Source: SUG1106 sp051883095 (GTDB taxonomy: Bacteria; Bacillota; Clostridia; Peptostreptococcales; Anaerovoracaceae). Taken from it: DNA of 64,000 bases. Shown here one piece after another: positions 52,056 through 60,625 of the stretch. Numbering within the stretch: position 1 is the first letter of the stretch; each line of letters opens with the position of its first letter. The stretch lies in contig JBJETB010000007.1 in the NCBI GenBank assembly GCA_051883095.1, positions 1 through 64,000 of the forward strand, written 5' to 3'. The notes beneath the pieces are model-generated. The model did not search any database, was not told where the DNA came from, and saw nothing but the letters and a program-made list of their open reading frames with translations. Made by a program: the position numbers and the translations under genes.

Positions 52056-54833
52056 CTAATTCATCTTTGTGGAAAAGTCGAGCTGGCTGCTCTCGCTTTC
52101 CGAATAGACTCCAAGATATTCTCCGATTATTTCTCTGGCCACAGGCGCGGCGTTGTAGGAAGTACCGCCCTGTATGAGCAGCACTACCACAGCAATCTTA
52201 GGATTGTCTGCAGGCGCCAGGGTTATGGTCCAGGCAAAATGGTCATAAGTATCTTTGTATTTGTTGATGTCGGAGTATGATACTTTTTTGCCGCTGGCAG
52301 TTATAAGAGCCTCGTCCACCGCATCGTTTTCTGTAGGATACTTCTGAGGATCCTCCTTCATCATCCTGGTCATGGTCTTCTGAACATCTGACCATGAAAC
52401 ACCCGGAGCAATAGATGAAAGATGTTCCTTCACATATGCCACTTCGTCCTTCGGATTGATATATCCAGATCTTTCCGCTGTACCGGTTTTACCTGCCACA
52501 TCAATCGGGAAACGCGAGAAGCAGCTGGCCAGAGTACCTCTCTTGGCTACCATTCTCATTCCTTCCAGTACTTTATCAAGATCGCTTTTTTCAACATCTA
52601 TCTGATAAGCCTTTTCCTTCTTGTTAAGGCCTTCGCCTTCTATTCCCTTGATGATGCTCACCTGGTTTCTCTTGCCGTCATTTCCCAGTGTTGCCACATA
52701 ATTGGCCATCTGAAGAGGTGTATAGGCATTGTCTCCCTGACCGATGGCGATATTGAACTCGTCGCCTGTAGTCCACTCAGCCTGATTGAAATACGAATAT
52801 TTACATACATCGGTGATAGTCTCCACCTTGGATTTTTTCACCGTTGTCTGTTCCTGTATTCTTTTTATTATAGTGGCTCTGTCCGGATTCTCCTCGGTCC
52901 AGCTTGTAATCGTACTGATCTCTTCTCTGAGTTTCTCATCATCCTTTATAGTGGATGAAGGCCAGTATTTTTCGCTGTTGTAATAGAGATGACTCCAGAG
53001 AGCCTGCTTCATGCTCTGAAGCTTTCTTTCCTTTGATGCAAGAGGTGTTACAGTTTCATATAGCTCTATGCCTGTCTTCTCTCCCAGTCCGAATTCAGAA
53101 GCCACCTTCATGATCTTCTCTACAGACATCTCCTCTTTATATCCCAGAGAGGACATATTGTTCCAGTCCTTGCCGGTGGCTATGCAGTAGAAATAGAAGT
53201 TGCAGGAATTCTGTATTCCGGTAACAAGCGTCTCATAACCGTGGCTTCCCCTGTAGTTGTTCCACAGACTGCATCCAAAGGTTCTTCCACCCATTTTGAT
53301 ATATCCCTTGTCGTAAATTCTCCTGTCAGGGTCCAGACCTGCCTGAAGCGCCGCCACTGCCGTAACCGGCTTGAATGTAGAACCAGGCTGTACGGAGGTT
53401 CTGGTGGCATTGTTGTATAACGGCGTAGGAGCCAGGGAGTCACGTGGGTTGGTGCTCTGAACCGATGCCCATGCCTTGGTTGAAATTCCCTCTGCAAAGA
53501 TATTAGGGTCGTAGTCAGGATAGCTGGCCATGGCAAGCACATCTCCCGTCTCCACGTCGAGAGCGACAGCGGCTCCGGAAGCACACTTTTCGTATTTCAT
53601 CAGTTTCATGTTGCCGTATTTGCTCTCAAAAACGCTGCCTGATGCAGTAGCTTTTATTGCTCTCTCCAGCGCATCCTCCGCCACCTTCTGCAGATCCGCA
53701 TCAATAGTCAGATATACGTTCTTTCCTGCTACCGGCTCTGTTTCGCCCAGTGTCTCTATATAATCACCACCGCTGTTGACCAGTATGGTTTTCACACCGT
53801 CGGTTCCTTTCAATGTGGATTCCATTGATGCCTCAAGGCCTTCCTTGCCGATCAGATCATCAGCATTGTAGCCTCTGTTGTTTACATATTCGTCGTACTG
53901 TCCATCAGAAATGCTGCCCATATATCCGAGAACGTGTGAGAGGAGCCTGCCCTCCGGATAGACTCTTACAGTTTCGGAAGCTATTTCAACCCCAGGTAGC
54001 ATACTCCCCATTTCCTCCACATAAGCTACAGTTTCATCACTCACATCACTGGCAGTGGTACTGGAACGGTACTTGTTATATCCTATATTTTTTATTTCTT
54101 CTCTTATACAGAATATTTTCCTTACCTGTTTGTCGGAAAGCACCTTCTCTCCATCATAAAGAGGCTTGTCAAGGCTGTACTTTTCTCTAAGTGCGTTAAA
54201 AGCTTCTTCTGCGCTCAGGTCCGTTTCCAGACCGTATTTTTCCAGAAATGCCTTTTTACGTGAGTCGTAGGTAAAGGTCATGCTTCTCACTGAGATAGGA
54301 GGCCATACGCCGTAGGTTTCCTGAAGAACCTTCATAGCCTCATGCCTGTCCAGTTCAGGGTCTATTTCATAATCAGCGCGAAGTTTATTAAAAGCCTCCT
54401 CTGCTGTGGCATCAGAACTAAGCCCTATGCTTTTAAGCCACTTTGTCTTGTTCTGGTCGTAGGTATACCTGAACTTGCCGCTTGCTGTGATTACTATAGG
54501 AAAATTATCCACATATTCGTCGCCGTTCTTTTCCAGCAGCTTTACCAGAACATACGCCGACTTATTTATATCATCTGTTTTAAGGCCGCTGACATTGAAG
54601 GTAACGGTAAATATCTGCTTGTTGGTTGCCAGCACTCTGCCGTATCTGTCCAGAATCTCACCCCTTGGAGCCGATGTTACGACCTCCTTGGTATTCTGGT
54701 TAACAGCAGCTTCAGCCCATCTGTCCTCCTGTATTACTGTCAGCACAAAAAGCCTTATGCAAAGTGCCAGCATAAGGACTGCAACAAATGCTAAAAGCTG
54801 ATAATATCTGGACTGAAGAATTTTTTTACTCAT
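52056..54833 (-). CDS. mrdA: Penicillin-binding protein 2 (elongation transpeptidase)
   Basis: The protein has 925 residues, long for the family (about 650-750). An N-terminal membrane helix (about 11-33) precedes the dimerisation domain (SAPRGEILDRYGRVLATNK). The transpeptidase domain has STFK at 485-488, SCN at 543-545 and KTG at 782-784. The extra length includes two related segments near 130-155 and 190-220 (ATAEEAFNKLRADY and SAEEAFNALREKY) and an insertion between SCN and KTG at about 595-690. It cross-links side-wall peptidoglycan with RodA. It overlaps the mreD end by 4 bp and precedes minD. Confidence 0.94.
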   Translation of the reverse strand: MSKKILQSRYYQLLAFVAVLMLALCIRLFVLTVIQEDRWAEAAVNQNTKEVVTSAPRGEILDRYGRVLATNKQIFTVTFNVSGLKTDDINKSAYVLVKLLEKNGDEYVDNFPIVITASGKFRYTYDQNKTKWLKSIGLSSDATAEEAFNKLRADYEIDPELDRHEAMKVLQETYGVWPPISVRSMTFTYDSRKKAFLEKYGLETDLSAEEAFNALREKYSLDKPLYDGEKVLSDKQVRKIFCIREEIKNIGYNKYRSSTTASDVSDETVAYVEEMGSMLPGVEIASETVRVYPEGRLLSHVLGYMGSISDGQYDEYVNNRGYNADDLIGKEGLEASMESTLKGTDGVKTILVNSGGDYIETLGETEPVAGKNVYLTIDADLQKVAEDALERAIKATASGSVFESKYGNMKLMKYEKCASGAAVALDVETGDVLAMASYPDYDPNIFAEGISTKAWASVQSTNPRDSLAPTPLYNNATRTSVQPGSTFKPVTAVAALQAGLDPDRRIYDKGYIKMGGRTFGCSLWNNYRGSHGYETLVTGIQNSCNFYFYCIATGKDWNNMSSLGYKEEMSVEKIMKVASEFGLGEKTGIELYETVTPLASKERKLQSMKQALWSHLYYNSEKYWPSSTIKDDEKLREEISTITSWTEENPDRATIIKRIQEQTTVKKSKVETITDVCKYSYFNQAEWTTGDEFNIAIGQGDNAYTPLQMANYVATLGNDGKRNQVSIIKGIEGEGLNKKEKAYQIDVEKSDLDKVLEGMRMVAKRGTLASCFSRFPIDVAGKTGTAERSGYINPKDEVAYVKEHLSSIAPGVSWSDVQKTMTRMMKEDPQKYPTENDAVDEALITASGKKVSYSDINKYKDTYDHFAWTITLAPADNPKIAVVVLLIQGGTSYNAAPVAREIIGEYLGVYSESESSQLDFSTKMN

Positions 54834-55330
54834 CTGAAATACCTGTCTTTACGATGTCGTATCACCTTTCTTATTAAAACAAGATAAATGACGGTTATCA
54901 CAACCATAGAATAAAGCCCTGTCCAAGGAAGAAGCTTAAGCATAATTATGATTCCCGACGGATTTCCTGTCAGATGCATGAGTCCCCAGTCTGCCGTATA
55001 AAACAGCACCAGAGATACTGCAGAAACAACCCAGAGATTAATTATGTTCTCCACATTGGCATATTCCCTGACTATTAAAATCATAAGTGCCGTCAGAACC
55101 AGTGCAATAGCCGTATGGCCTGCAGCCGTACTGAAGCACACATCATACAGCACACCGAAAACTGCGCCGAAAATAATGCCGTACATCTCATCCTCATAGA
55201 GAAAAGAAAACACCACTACCAGGCACAGAAGAAGATTAGGCGTTACTCCGCAAATGCTGATCAGATTTAAGAGGGAGGCCTGTATCAGAAAGGCTGTTAT
55301 AAAGAATATTGCCGCTTTCCAGTACCTCAT
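54830..55330 (-). CDS. mreD: Rod shape-determining protein MreD
   Basis: The protein has 166 residues with about five membrane segments, including the FLYEDEMYGIIFGAVFGVLYDVCFS loop-and-helix pattern of MreD. It overlaps mreC (ATGA, 4 bp) and mrdA (4 bp), so translation is coupled. It links MreB/MreC to the elongation machine. Confidence 0.93.
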   Translation of the reverse strand: MRYWKAAIFFITAFLIQASLLNLISICGVTPNLLLCLVVVFSFLYEDEMYGIIFGAVFGVLYDVCFSTAAGHTAIALVLTALMILIVREYANVENIINLWVVSAVSLVLFYTADWGLMHLTGNPSGIIIMLKLLPWTGLYSMVVITVIYLVLIRKVIRHRKDRYFR

Positions 55331-56145
55331 TTTATCACCGCAACCTTTTCAAGTCCTTTAAAGTTTACTGCCGGCTCCACGGTTATTTCCTTGAGAAGTG
55401 TATTGCTGTTATACACCACCGTCTTTACGTTGCCGATTACCAGACCCGCAGGATATGTTCCCAGTCCTGAAGTAACTATTATATCTCCCTGAGATACAGT
55501 GGAACCGGCATCCATCATGTAGCCTGAAATTTCTCCGGACTTGTCGCCTGAGGCTATACCCAGCTGCTTCCTGTCGCGGACCAGTTTAAAGCTCACATTG
55601 CTGCCCTCATCTATGAGAGAAACTACCCTGGACCAGCCGTCACCGGTTTCACAGACTCTGCCTACAAGACCCATCCCGTTCACCACAGCATCACCGGTTT
55701 TAATACCTGACTCTGCTCCTCTGCTGATGGTAAAAGTATCAGTCCAGTTTGCTCCATCCATGGCTGTAATATCAGCAGTAACCATGTCAAATTTCTTCTC
55801 GGTGTATTCAAAATTCAGCACTTCGCTGAGTTCCTTAAGCTGCTCCAGATCCTCTCTGTCAAGTCGGGTTTCTGCCAGCTCTTTTTTCAGCTGGTCGTTT
55901 TCCTCCTTCAGGCTGTCGATTTCATCCTGCAGGACTTTATATGAAAAAATACCTGTAACGTTGTCTTTTATTGTCTTGACCGCAGAGGAAAATCCTTCCG
56001 AAACGACGGATACCCCTTTATTAAGCACGCCTGTCACTCCGTTTCCGTTTCCCGCCGTAACTGCTGACACCACAAAAATAATCACCAGCACAATCAGTAT
56101 GACAACAAGAACAGATATTAACTTGTGTTCCCTTATCCAGCGCAT
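55327..56145 (-). CDS. mreC: Rod shape-determining protein MreC
   Basis: The protein has 272 residues. A short cytoplasmic tail and one membrane helix (about 10-30) are followed by a coiled coil (LQDEIDSLKEENDQLKKELAE) and two beta-barrel domains with WTDTFTISRGAESGIKTGDAVV and GLVGRV. MreC is the scaffold that activates PBP2-RodA. It sits between mreB and mreD. Confidence 0.95.
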   Translation of the reverse strand: MRWIREHKLISVLVVILIVLVIIFVVSAVTAGNGNGVTGVLNKGVSVVSEGFSSAVKTIKDNVTGIFSYKVLQDEIDSLKEENDQLKKELAETRLDREDLEQLKELSEVLNFEYTEKKFDMVTADITAMDGANWTDTFTISRGAESGIKTGDAVVNGMGLVGRVCETGDGWSRVVSLIDEGSNVSFKLVRDRKQLGIASGDKSGEISGYMMDAGSTVSQGDIIVTSGLGTYPAGLVIGNVKTVVYNSNTLLKEITVEPAVNFKGLEKVAVIK

Positions 56146-56156
56146 AAACTAAACTC

Positions 56157-57200
56157 CTATTTCTTTTTGCCGTTCTGAGCATAGATTTTAAGTTTCTCTA
56201 TATCCTCCAGGCTCTTTCCTGCCCCCAGAGCGACAGCCTCAAAGGCGTTTTCCGCAATGGAAACATCCATGCCTGTTCTCTTCTTAATAAGCTTATCAAG
56301 ATTATGTATCATTCCGCCGCCTCCGGAAAGCACCATTCCCTTGTCAGCAATGTCTGCCGCAATTTCAGGCGGAGCTTTTTCGATGGTTCCCTTCACTCCG
56401 TCGATTATTATGTCCATGGATTCCTGAAGGGCTATCATCATATCCTTGTTGGTAACCTCAAGAGTCTTAGGGAGGCCGGAAATTATGTCTCTTCCTCTGG
56501 CGTTCATGGTCTTTATAATTTCATTTCCCTGCTCGTCCACATCCATGCATGCACATCCGATATTGATCTTAAGGTCTTCTGCAGTGCGTTCTCCGATAAG
56601 CAGAGCATGTCTCTTCCTCATGTATTGAATTATAGCATCGTTTATTTTATCTCCGGCATGTCTGATGGAGGTACTGCATACAATACCGCCCAGTGCAATT
56701 ATAGCTATGTCTGTGGTGCCTCCTCCGATGTCGGCAATCATGCAGCCTGTGGTTCCGTCAACATCCATTCCTGCTCCTATTGCAGCGGCCATAGGTTCCT
56801 CCAGGATGAAAACCTCCGTAGCGCCCAGCTGTCTTACTACCTCGCTTACAGCTCTCTTTTCCACCTCTGTTACTCCGCTCGGCACTCCTACTACAACTCT
56901 GAAATTTCTGATTTTTTTTGCCTTGAGAGCCGTTTCAATAAAACTTTTAAGCATGTCGGCTGTCCTGTCAAAATCAGATATTACTCCGTCCTGAAGGGGT
57001 CTTACTACAGAAATGTTCTGAGGGGCCTTGCCCAGCATCTCTTTGGCCTGCAGCCCAACTGCAAGAGTCTTGCCGCCACGGTTTTCCACCGCAATAACAG
57101 AAGGCTCATTAAGAATGATTCCGCTGTCCTTCACATAAATCAAAGTGTTTGCTGTTCCAAGGTCAATTCCCATATCCTTAGCTTTAAATAAACTGCACAT
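56157..57200 (-). CDS. mreB: Rod shape-determining actin homologue MreB
   Basis: The protein has 347 residues. DMGIDLGTANTLIYVKDSGIILNEPSV, VVGVPSGVTEVEKRAV, EEPMAAAIGAGM and GCMIADIGGGTTDIAI define the actin-like ATPase. MreB filaments orient side-wall synthesis. It begins the mreBCD-mrdA-minD cluster and is preceded by radC, as in Bacillus. The ATG follows GGCGGAGG. Confidence 0.97.
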   Translation of the reverse strand: MCSLFKAKDMGIDLGTANTLIYVKDSGIILNEPSVIAVENRGGKTLAVGLQAKEMLGKAPQNISVVRPLQDGVISDFDRTADMLKSFIETALKAKKIRNFRVVVGVPSGVTEVEKRAVSEVVRQLGATEVFILEEPMAAAIGAGMDVDGTTGCMIADIGGGTTDIAIIALGGIVCSTSIRHAGDKINDAIIQYMRKRHALLIGERTAEDLKINIGCACMDVDEQGNEIIKTMNARGRDIISGLPKTLEVTNKDMMIALQESMDIIIDGVKGTIEKAPPEIAADIADKGMVLSGGGGMIHNLDKLIKKRTGMDVSIAENAFEAVALGAGKSLEDIEKLKIYAQNGKKK

Positions 57201-57249
57201 TTTAATACCTCCGCCTTTTTTCTGTTCTTAATTTTATCCGGTTCAAGGC

Positions 57250-57942
57250 CTAGCTGCAGATTTCCTCCATGAGACCCAGACTCTTCATGCTGCAGTACTG
57301 TCCATCTCCGATTACGATGTGATCAATAACCACAATGCCAAGAAGCCTGCCGCATGCAATGAGTCTTTCAGTGGTCCTGATATCCTCTTCGCTGGGCTCC
57401 GGGTTTCCGCTGGGGTGGTTATGCACGAAGACTATTCCCGCCGCACTTCTTTTTACGGCCTGACTGAATACCTCTCTGGGATGAACCAGAGTGCTCGTCA
57501 GTTCCCCTATGGACACAGTCTCAATGGATATGATCTCTCCCCGCGGATTAAGAAGCAGTGCCTTAAAAATCTCACGTTTCTCATAACGCATGTCTTCGAT
57601 GAACATTCCCGCAATATCCGCAGAACTCTCCACCCCCATGCGTCTGGTTCTGGGTGCGGTTGAAATTCTCTTTCCAAGCTCCACGGCAGCCATTATCCTG
57701 GCCGCCTTGGACATGCCGATGCCGCTTATTGACATGAGTTCCTGCATAGAACTTTCCGCAAGATACGAAATGCCTTTTACGTCTTTTGCAATAATGTCTT
57801 CGGCAAGGCCGATAGCAGACTTTTCTCGCGTGCCGGAGCCGAGCAGAACAGCCAGAAGCTCCGAATTGGAAAGGGCTCCGGCGCCATTGCTCAATGTCTT
57901 CTCTACAGGTCTTTCACTACAGGGTAAAGATTTGATTTTCAT
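57250..57942 (-). CDS. radC: RadC-family JAB/MPN protein
   Basis: The protein has 230 residues from ATG 57942 with a GAGG site; a longer frame to 57987 has none. It has an N-terminal helix-hairpin-helix (MSISGIGMSKAARIMAAVELGKR) and a JAB domain with VFVHNHPSGNPEPSEEDI, the metal ligands of the JAMM motif. RadC was named for DNA repair, but the function is not settled. It lies 49 bp before mreB, the common Firmicute order. Confidence 0.93.
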   Translation of the reverse strand: MKIKSLPCSERPVEKTLSNGAGALSNSELLAVLLGSGTREKSAIGLAEDIIAKDVKGISYLAESSMQELMSISGIGMSKAARIMAAVELGKRISTAPRTRRMGVESSADIAGMFIEDMRYEKREIFKALLLNPRGEIISIETVSIGELTSTLVHPREVFSQAVKRSAAGIVFVHNHPSGNPEPSEEDIRTTERLIACGRLLGIVVIDHIVIGDGQYCSMKSLGLMEEICS

Positions 57943-58191
57943 AGATTTTTCCTCACTTTCTAAAGTTTTATAATGAAAAAATTTCATACAAAAACCGGCA
58001 AAAGCGAATCAGAAACCCACACAACTATCCCATTTTATCAAAATAAAATACTATTTAGAGATTATAACATTTTTTTATTATAAGTACAAGATGAATGGAT
58101 GCATTATTTTGTGAAGATTCGGTCAAAATAGACAGGGACGTGAGATTAAAAAAATTCTGCGTTCAAGTATAAACAGCAGGAGGACTAACTT
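57943..58191. other. Intergenic region between radC and the DUF1540 gene
   Basis: This AT-rich gap of about 250 bp carries divergent transcription signals that cannot be assigned with confidence. No gene, repeat or riboswitch was recognised. Confidence 0.4.
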
Positions 58192-58356
58192 ATGAACAGT
58201 GGTGCAAACCAGACAATCAGATGCACAGTAAATCAGTGCAGATATCACGAAAACTCAAAGAACCTCTGCTCACTGGATGCTATAACAGTGGGAACTCACG
58301 AGGCCAATCCTACTCAGGAGCAGTGCACAGACTGCTTATCTTTTGAAGTAAAGTAG
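58192..58356 (+). CDS. DUF1540 small Cys-rich protein
   Basis: A 54-residue frame starts at ATG 58192 with AGGAGG eight bases upstream. It contains TIRCTVNQCRYHENSKNLC, then AITVGTHEANPTQEQCTDC: five Cys in the spacing of DUF1540 domains, which are thought to bind metal. Such proteins are common in spore-formers and are often present as tandem repeats; here there is one domain. It lies directly before sigK on the same strand, with a hairpin between. Confidence 0.85.
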   Translation: MNSGANQTIRCTVNQCRYHENSKNLCSLDAITVGTHEANPTQEQCTDCLSFEVK

Positions 58357-58412
58357 CTTTCACACAGGGCAAAATAGGTACTGGCACTTTTAGAATCAGT
58401 CAAGCACTGAAG

Positions 58413-58450
58413 CCCCCTTTTTCGCATATAGTAAAGAACGAAAGAGGGGG
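58413..58450 (+). promoter_or_regulatory. Hairpin covering the sigK ribosome binding site
   Basis: CCCCCTTTTTCG (58413-58424) pairs with CGAAAGAGGGGG (58439-58450) over 12 bp with one G:U pair and a 14-base loop. The right arm is the Shine-Dalgarno sequence of the sigma gene starting at 58460. It could block translation or end the DUF1540 transcript. Confidence 0.6.
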
Positions 58451-58459
58451 TTTACATAT

Positions 58460-59092
58460 ATGAGCAGTTCCTTTCCCAATCCGCTGACAGAAGCAGAAGA
58501 ACAATATTATGTAAAATTGCTTGAAGAAAACGATCCGTCCGCACGTCTCACACTTATCGAGCGAAACCTCAGACTTGTGGCGCACATTGCAAAAAAATAT
58601 GCCGGCCCCATGACAACCCAGGACGACCTTATCTCCATCGGAACCATAGGCCTCATAAAAGCAGTGAATACATATACGAGCAAAAAATCGACACGTCTGG
58701 CCACCTATGCGGCCAAATGTATCGAGAATGAAATACTTATGAGCATACGCGCATCCAGGCGAATAAGGCAGGAGGTTTCTCTGAGCCTTCCCATAGGTAC
58801 AGATAAGGACGGCAATGAAATCAGCTTCAACGATATTCTGGGCACTGATACTGATGAAATCGTGGATTCGATAAATCTGAAGATACAGGTAGGCAAGCTT
58901 CATCAGGCCATAAACTCCGCCCTCACACCTCGGGAAAAGACGGTGATTGTTTCACGTTACGGTCTTGACGGTGAAGAGCCCAGACCTCAGCGTGAAATAG
59001 CTGAAAATCTGGGCATAAGTCGTTCTTACGTATCAAGAATTGAAAAACGCGCTTTAGAAAAACTGAAGGATTACCTCGGCGAAAACCGGTAA
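58460..59092 (+). CDS. sigK: Sporulation sigma factor K, without pro-sequence
   Basis: The protein has 210 residues. It has SigK/SigE-type region 2 (RNLRLVAHIAKKY, DLISIGTIGLIKAV, LATYAAKCIENEILMSIRA) and region 4 (QREIAENLGISRSYVSRIEKRALEKL). It resembles SigK more than SigE (PLTEAEEQYYVKLLEENDPSARLTLIE start and the SLPIGTDKDGNEISFNDIL segment). Bacillus SigK carries about 20 hydrophobic pro-residues; this one starts MSSSFPNPLTEAEE. The in-frame DNA upstream has no start codon before a TAG at 58391. The gene is continuous, so no skin element interrupts it here. Confidence 0.9.
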   Translation: MSSSFPNPLTEAEEQYYVKLLEENDPSARLTLIERNLRLVAHIAKKYAGPMTTQDDLISIGTIGLIKAVNTYTSKKSTRLATYAAKCIENEILMSIRASRRIRQEVSLSLPIGTDKDGNEISFNDILGTDTDEIVDSINLKIQVGKLHQAINSALTPREKTVIVSRYGLDGEEPRPQREIAENLGISRSYVSRIEKRALEKLKDYLGENR

Positions 59093-59100
59093 AAAACAAG

Positions 59101-59466
59101 CTATTTCATCTTCACCCCGTCAGCATATATTGAGGCGATTTTTTCTATTCCGCCCAGCTGTTTCGCATCACACCTGCACAGAATACCCATAACTTTTTCT
59201 CTTGCCCTGATCAGGTCTTCATCATCTTCCTCGTTTTCGCGTTCTCCGGCAAGGACATAATCTGCAGAAACTTCAAGCACCTGACACAGCATATACAATC
59301 TTCTTATTGAGAGACCCTTGTTCCCGTACTCGATATCTGCAATAAACTGGGGTGAGACCTCAAGCTGCTCAGCAAGACTCTCACGATTCATGTTGAGGCT
59401 TTCACGTCTCTCTCTTATTCTCTTTCCCATCTCATGAAAATCAAGCTGTCTCAGTTTTCCGCTCAT
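59101..59466 (-). CDS. XRE-family transcriptional regulator
   Basis: The protein has 121 residues. The helix-turn-helix at about residues 13-67 (RIRERRESLNMNRESLAEQL, then PQFIADIEYGNKGLSIRRLY) is of the Cro/CI type, followed by an acidic linker (ENEEDDED) and a short helical tail. It is convergent with sigK, with only 8 bp between the stops. The ATG has GAGGAGG upstream. The target is unknown. Confidence 0.88.
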   Translation of the reverse strand: MSGKLRQLDFHEMGKRIRERRESLNMNRESLAEQLEVSPQFIADIEYGNKGLSIRRLYMLCQVLEVSADYVLAGERENEEDDEDLIRAREKVMGILCRCDAKQLGGIEKIASIYADGVKMK

Positions 59467-59600
59467 TGAAGTAACCTCCTCGGGTCTTTTTAGTTTCCTC
59501 CTATAAGTTATCCTGTTTCAACAATGAGTTAAATAAACCTGCTGTTTCAGTTTTACGCTATAAGGCAAAATTTCCGGCTTTTTGTTCATTGTTACCTGTA

Positions 59601-59631
59601 TAAAAAGGCAGCCCCATGATGAGGCTGCCTT
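59601..59631 (-). terminator. Terminator after hpf
   Basis: AAGGCAGCC and GGCTGCCTT pair around a 9-base loop. On the minus strand TTTTT follows. Confidence 0.88.
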
Positions 59632-59702
59632 AATACTTAATCATCTTTTAATAATATTCAGTTTTTTAATTTATGTCTATGTAGCTCTCATGCCTCTGCA
59701 GA

Positions 59703-60227
59703 CTAGTGTTCTGTCTCCAGCAGGCCGTAGTCGTCGTCGTTTCTCTTGTATACTACGTTTACGCTGTCTGTTTCAGTATCAAGAAATACGAAGAAATTAT
59801 GCTGAAGCATCTCCATCTGCAGAATAGCGTCATCTACAGTCATAGGCATAAGCTGGAACTTCTTGGTCTTTACAACTCTTGTTTCTTCAGCTGCCGGAGC
59901 TTCCGGAATCATTTCGAACTTGATTGACTCTTTGCCTTTATGCTTCTTCATCAGCTTGCCCTTATATTTGGACATCTGTGTAAGCAGCTTATCCGCAACT
60001 GTATCAATACAGTCAAATACATCCTGGGCAACGTCCTCTGCCCTGAAAATCGTTCCCTTGGTGACTATGGTAGCTTCAACCTTAACCTTAGCCTTCTCCG
60101 GGTGAATTAAAACTTTAGCCTGAATGTCATCAGCAAAATACTTTCCCAGTTTCTCGAACTTCTTATCAATTGCGTCCTGAATCTTGTCACTGATAGCAAT
60201 ATTCTTGCCTGTTACGATAATCTTCAT
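59703..60227 (-). CDS. hpf: Ribosome hibernation promoting factor, long form
   Basis: The protein has 174 residues. The N-terminal RaiA/YfiA domain (MKIIVTGKNIAISDKIQDAIDKKFEKLGKYF) is joined by a linker to the C-terminal dimerisation domain (FQLMPMTVDDAILQMEMLQHNFFVFLDTETDSVNVVYKR). Long HPF dimerises 70S ribosomes into 100S particles in stationary phase. It is monocistronic, with TATAAT at 60288-60293 and a GTCTGTA/TACAGAC hairpin in the leader. Confidence 0.96.
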   Translation of the reverse strand: MKIIVTGKNIAISDKIQDAIDKKFEKLGKYFADDIQAKVLIHPEKAKVKVEATIVTKGTIFRAEDVAQDVFDCIDTVADKLLTQMSKYKGKLMKKHKGKESIKFEMIPEAPAAEETRVVKTKKFQLMPMTVDDAILQMEMLQHNFFVFLDTETDSVNVVYKRNDDDYGLLETEH

Positions 60228-60625
60228 ATGATGACCTCCTCTCGTCTGTACTCCTCTGAATACAGACTCTATTGGTTTGTTGTAATAATTATACCATATG
60301 TTGTGTGAAAATCCTATAGTAATTTAATGAAAAGCACAAAAATATTTATCTGCTGCCCGGCTGACCTGGTCTTTGCCCCCACACTTGCCTTTACCCGATT
60401 TTCGGAGGACTTACTTCTAAGGTACGCCATGATCACTGCGGCTTCCTGCTCTGCAGCTTACGTGGATCCTTTTGCCCGCACCTGGCCTGGATTTTCAACC
60501 ACAGACCCGGACAGCAATTATATTGTATACGGTTTAAGGCATGTTGGCAAGTGGCAATAAATGCACAGTATATTATTCTGTGTGCTAAAAAATAATATAA
60601 CTGTAAAAAACAACAGGAGGCTAAA
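60228..60625. other. Intergenic region upstream of the MFS-like gene
   Basis: It holds the hpf promoter on the minus strand and a GCACAG/CTGTG inverted repeat at 60563-60585. A plus-strand frame of 77 codons at 60327-60560 has no ribosome binding site or recognisable family. Confidence 0.4.

Noticed and set aside
58460..59092. skin-type prophage interruption of sigK
   Set aside because: The sigK frame is continuous from start to stop, and no recombinase gene is near.
60327..60560. 77-codon plus-strand frame upstream of the MFS-like gene
   Set aside because: No ribosome binding site, no recognisable domain and atypical composition; treated as chance.
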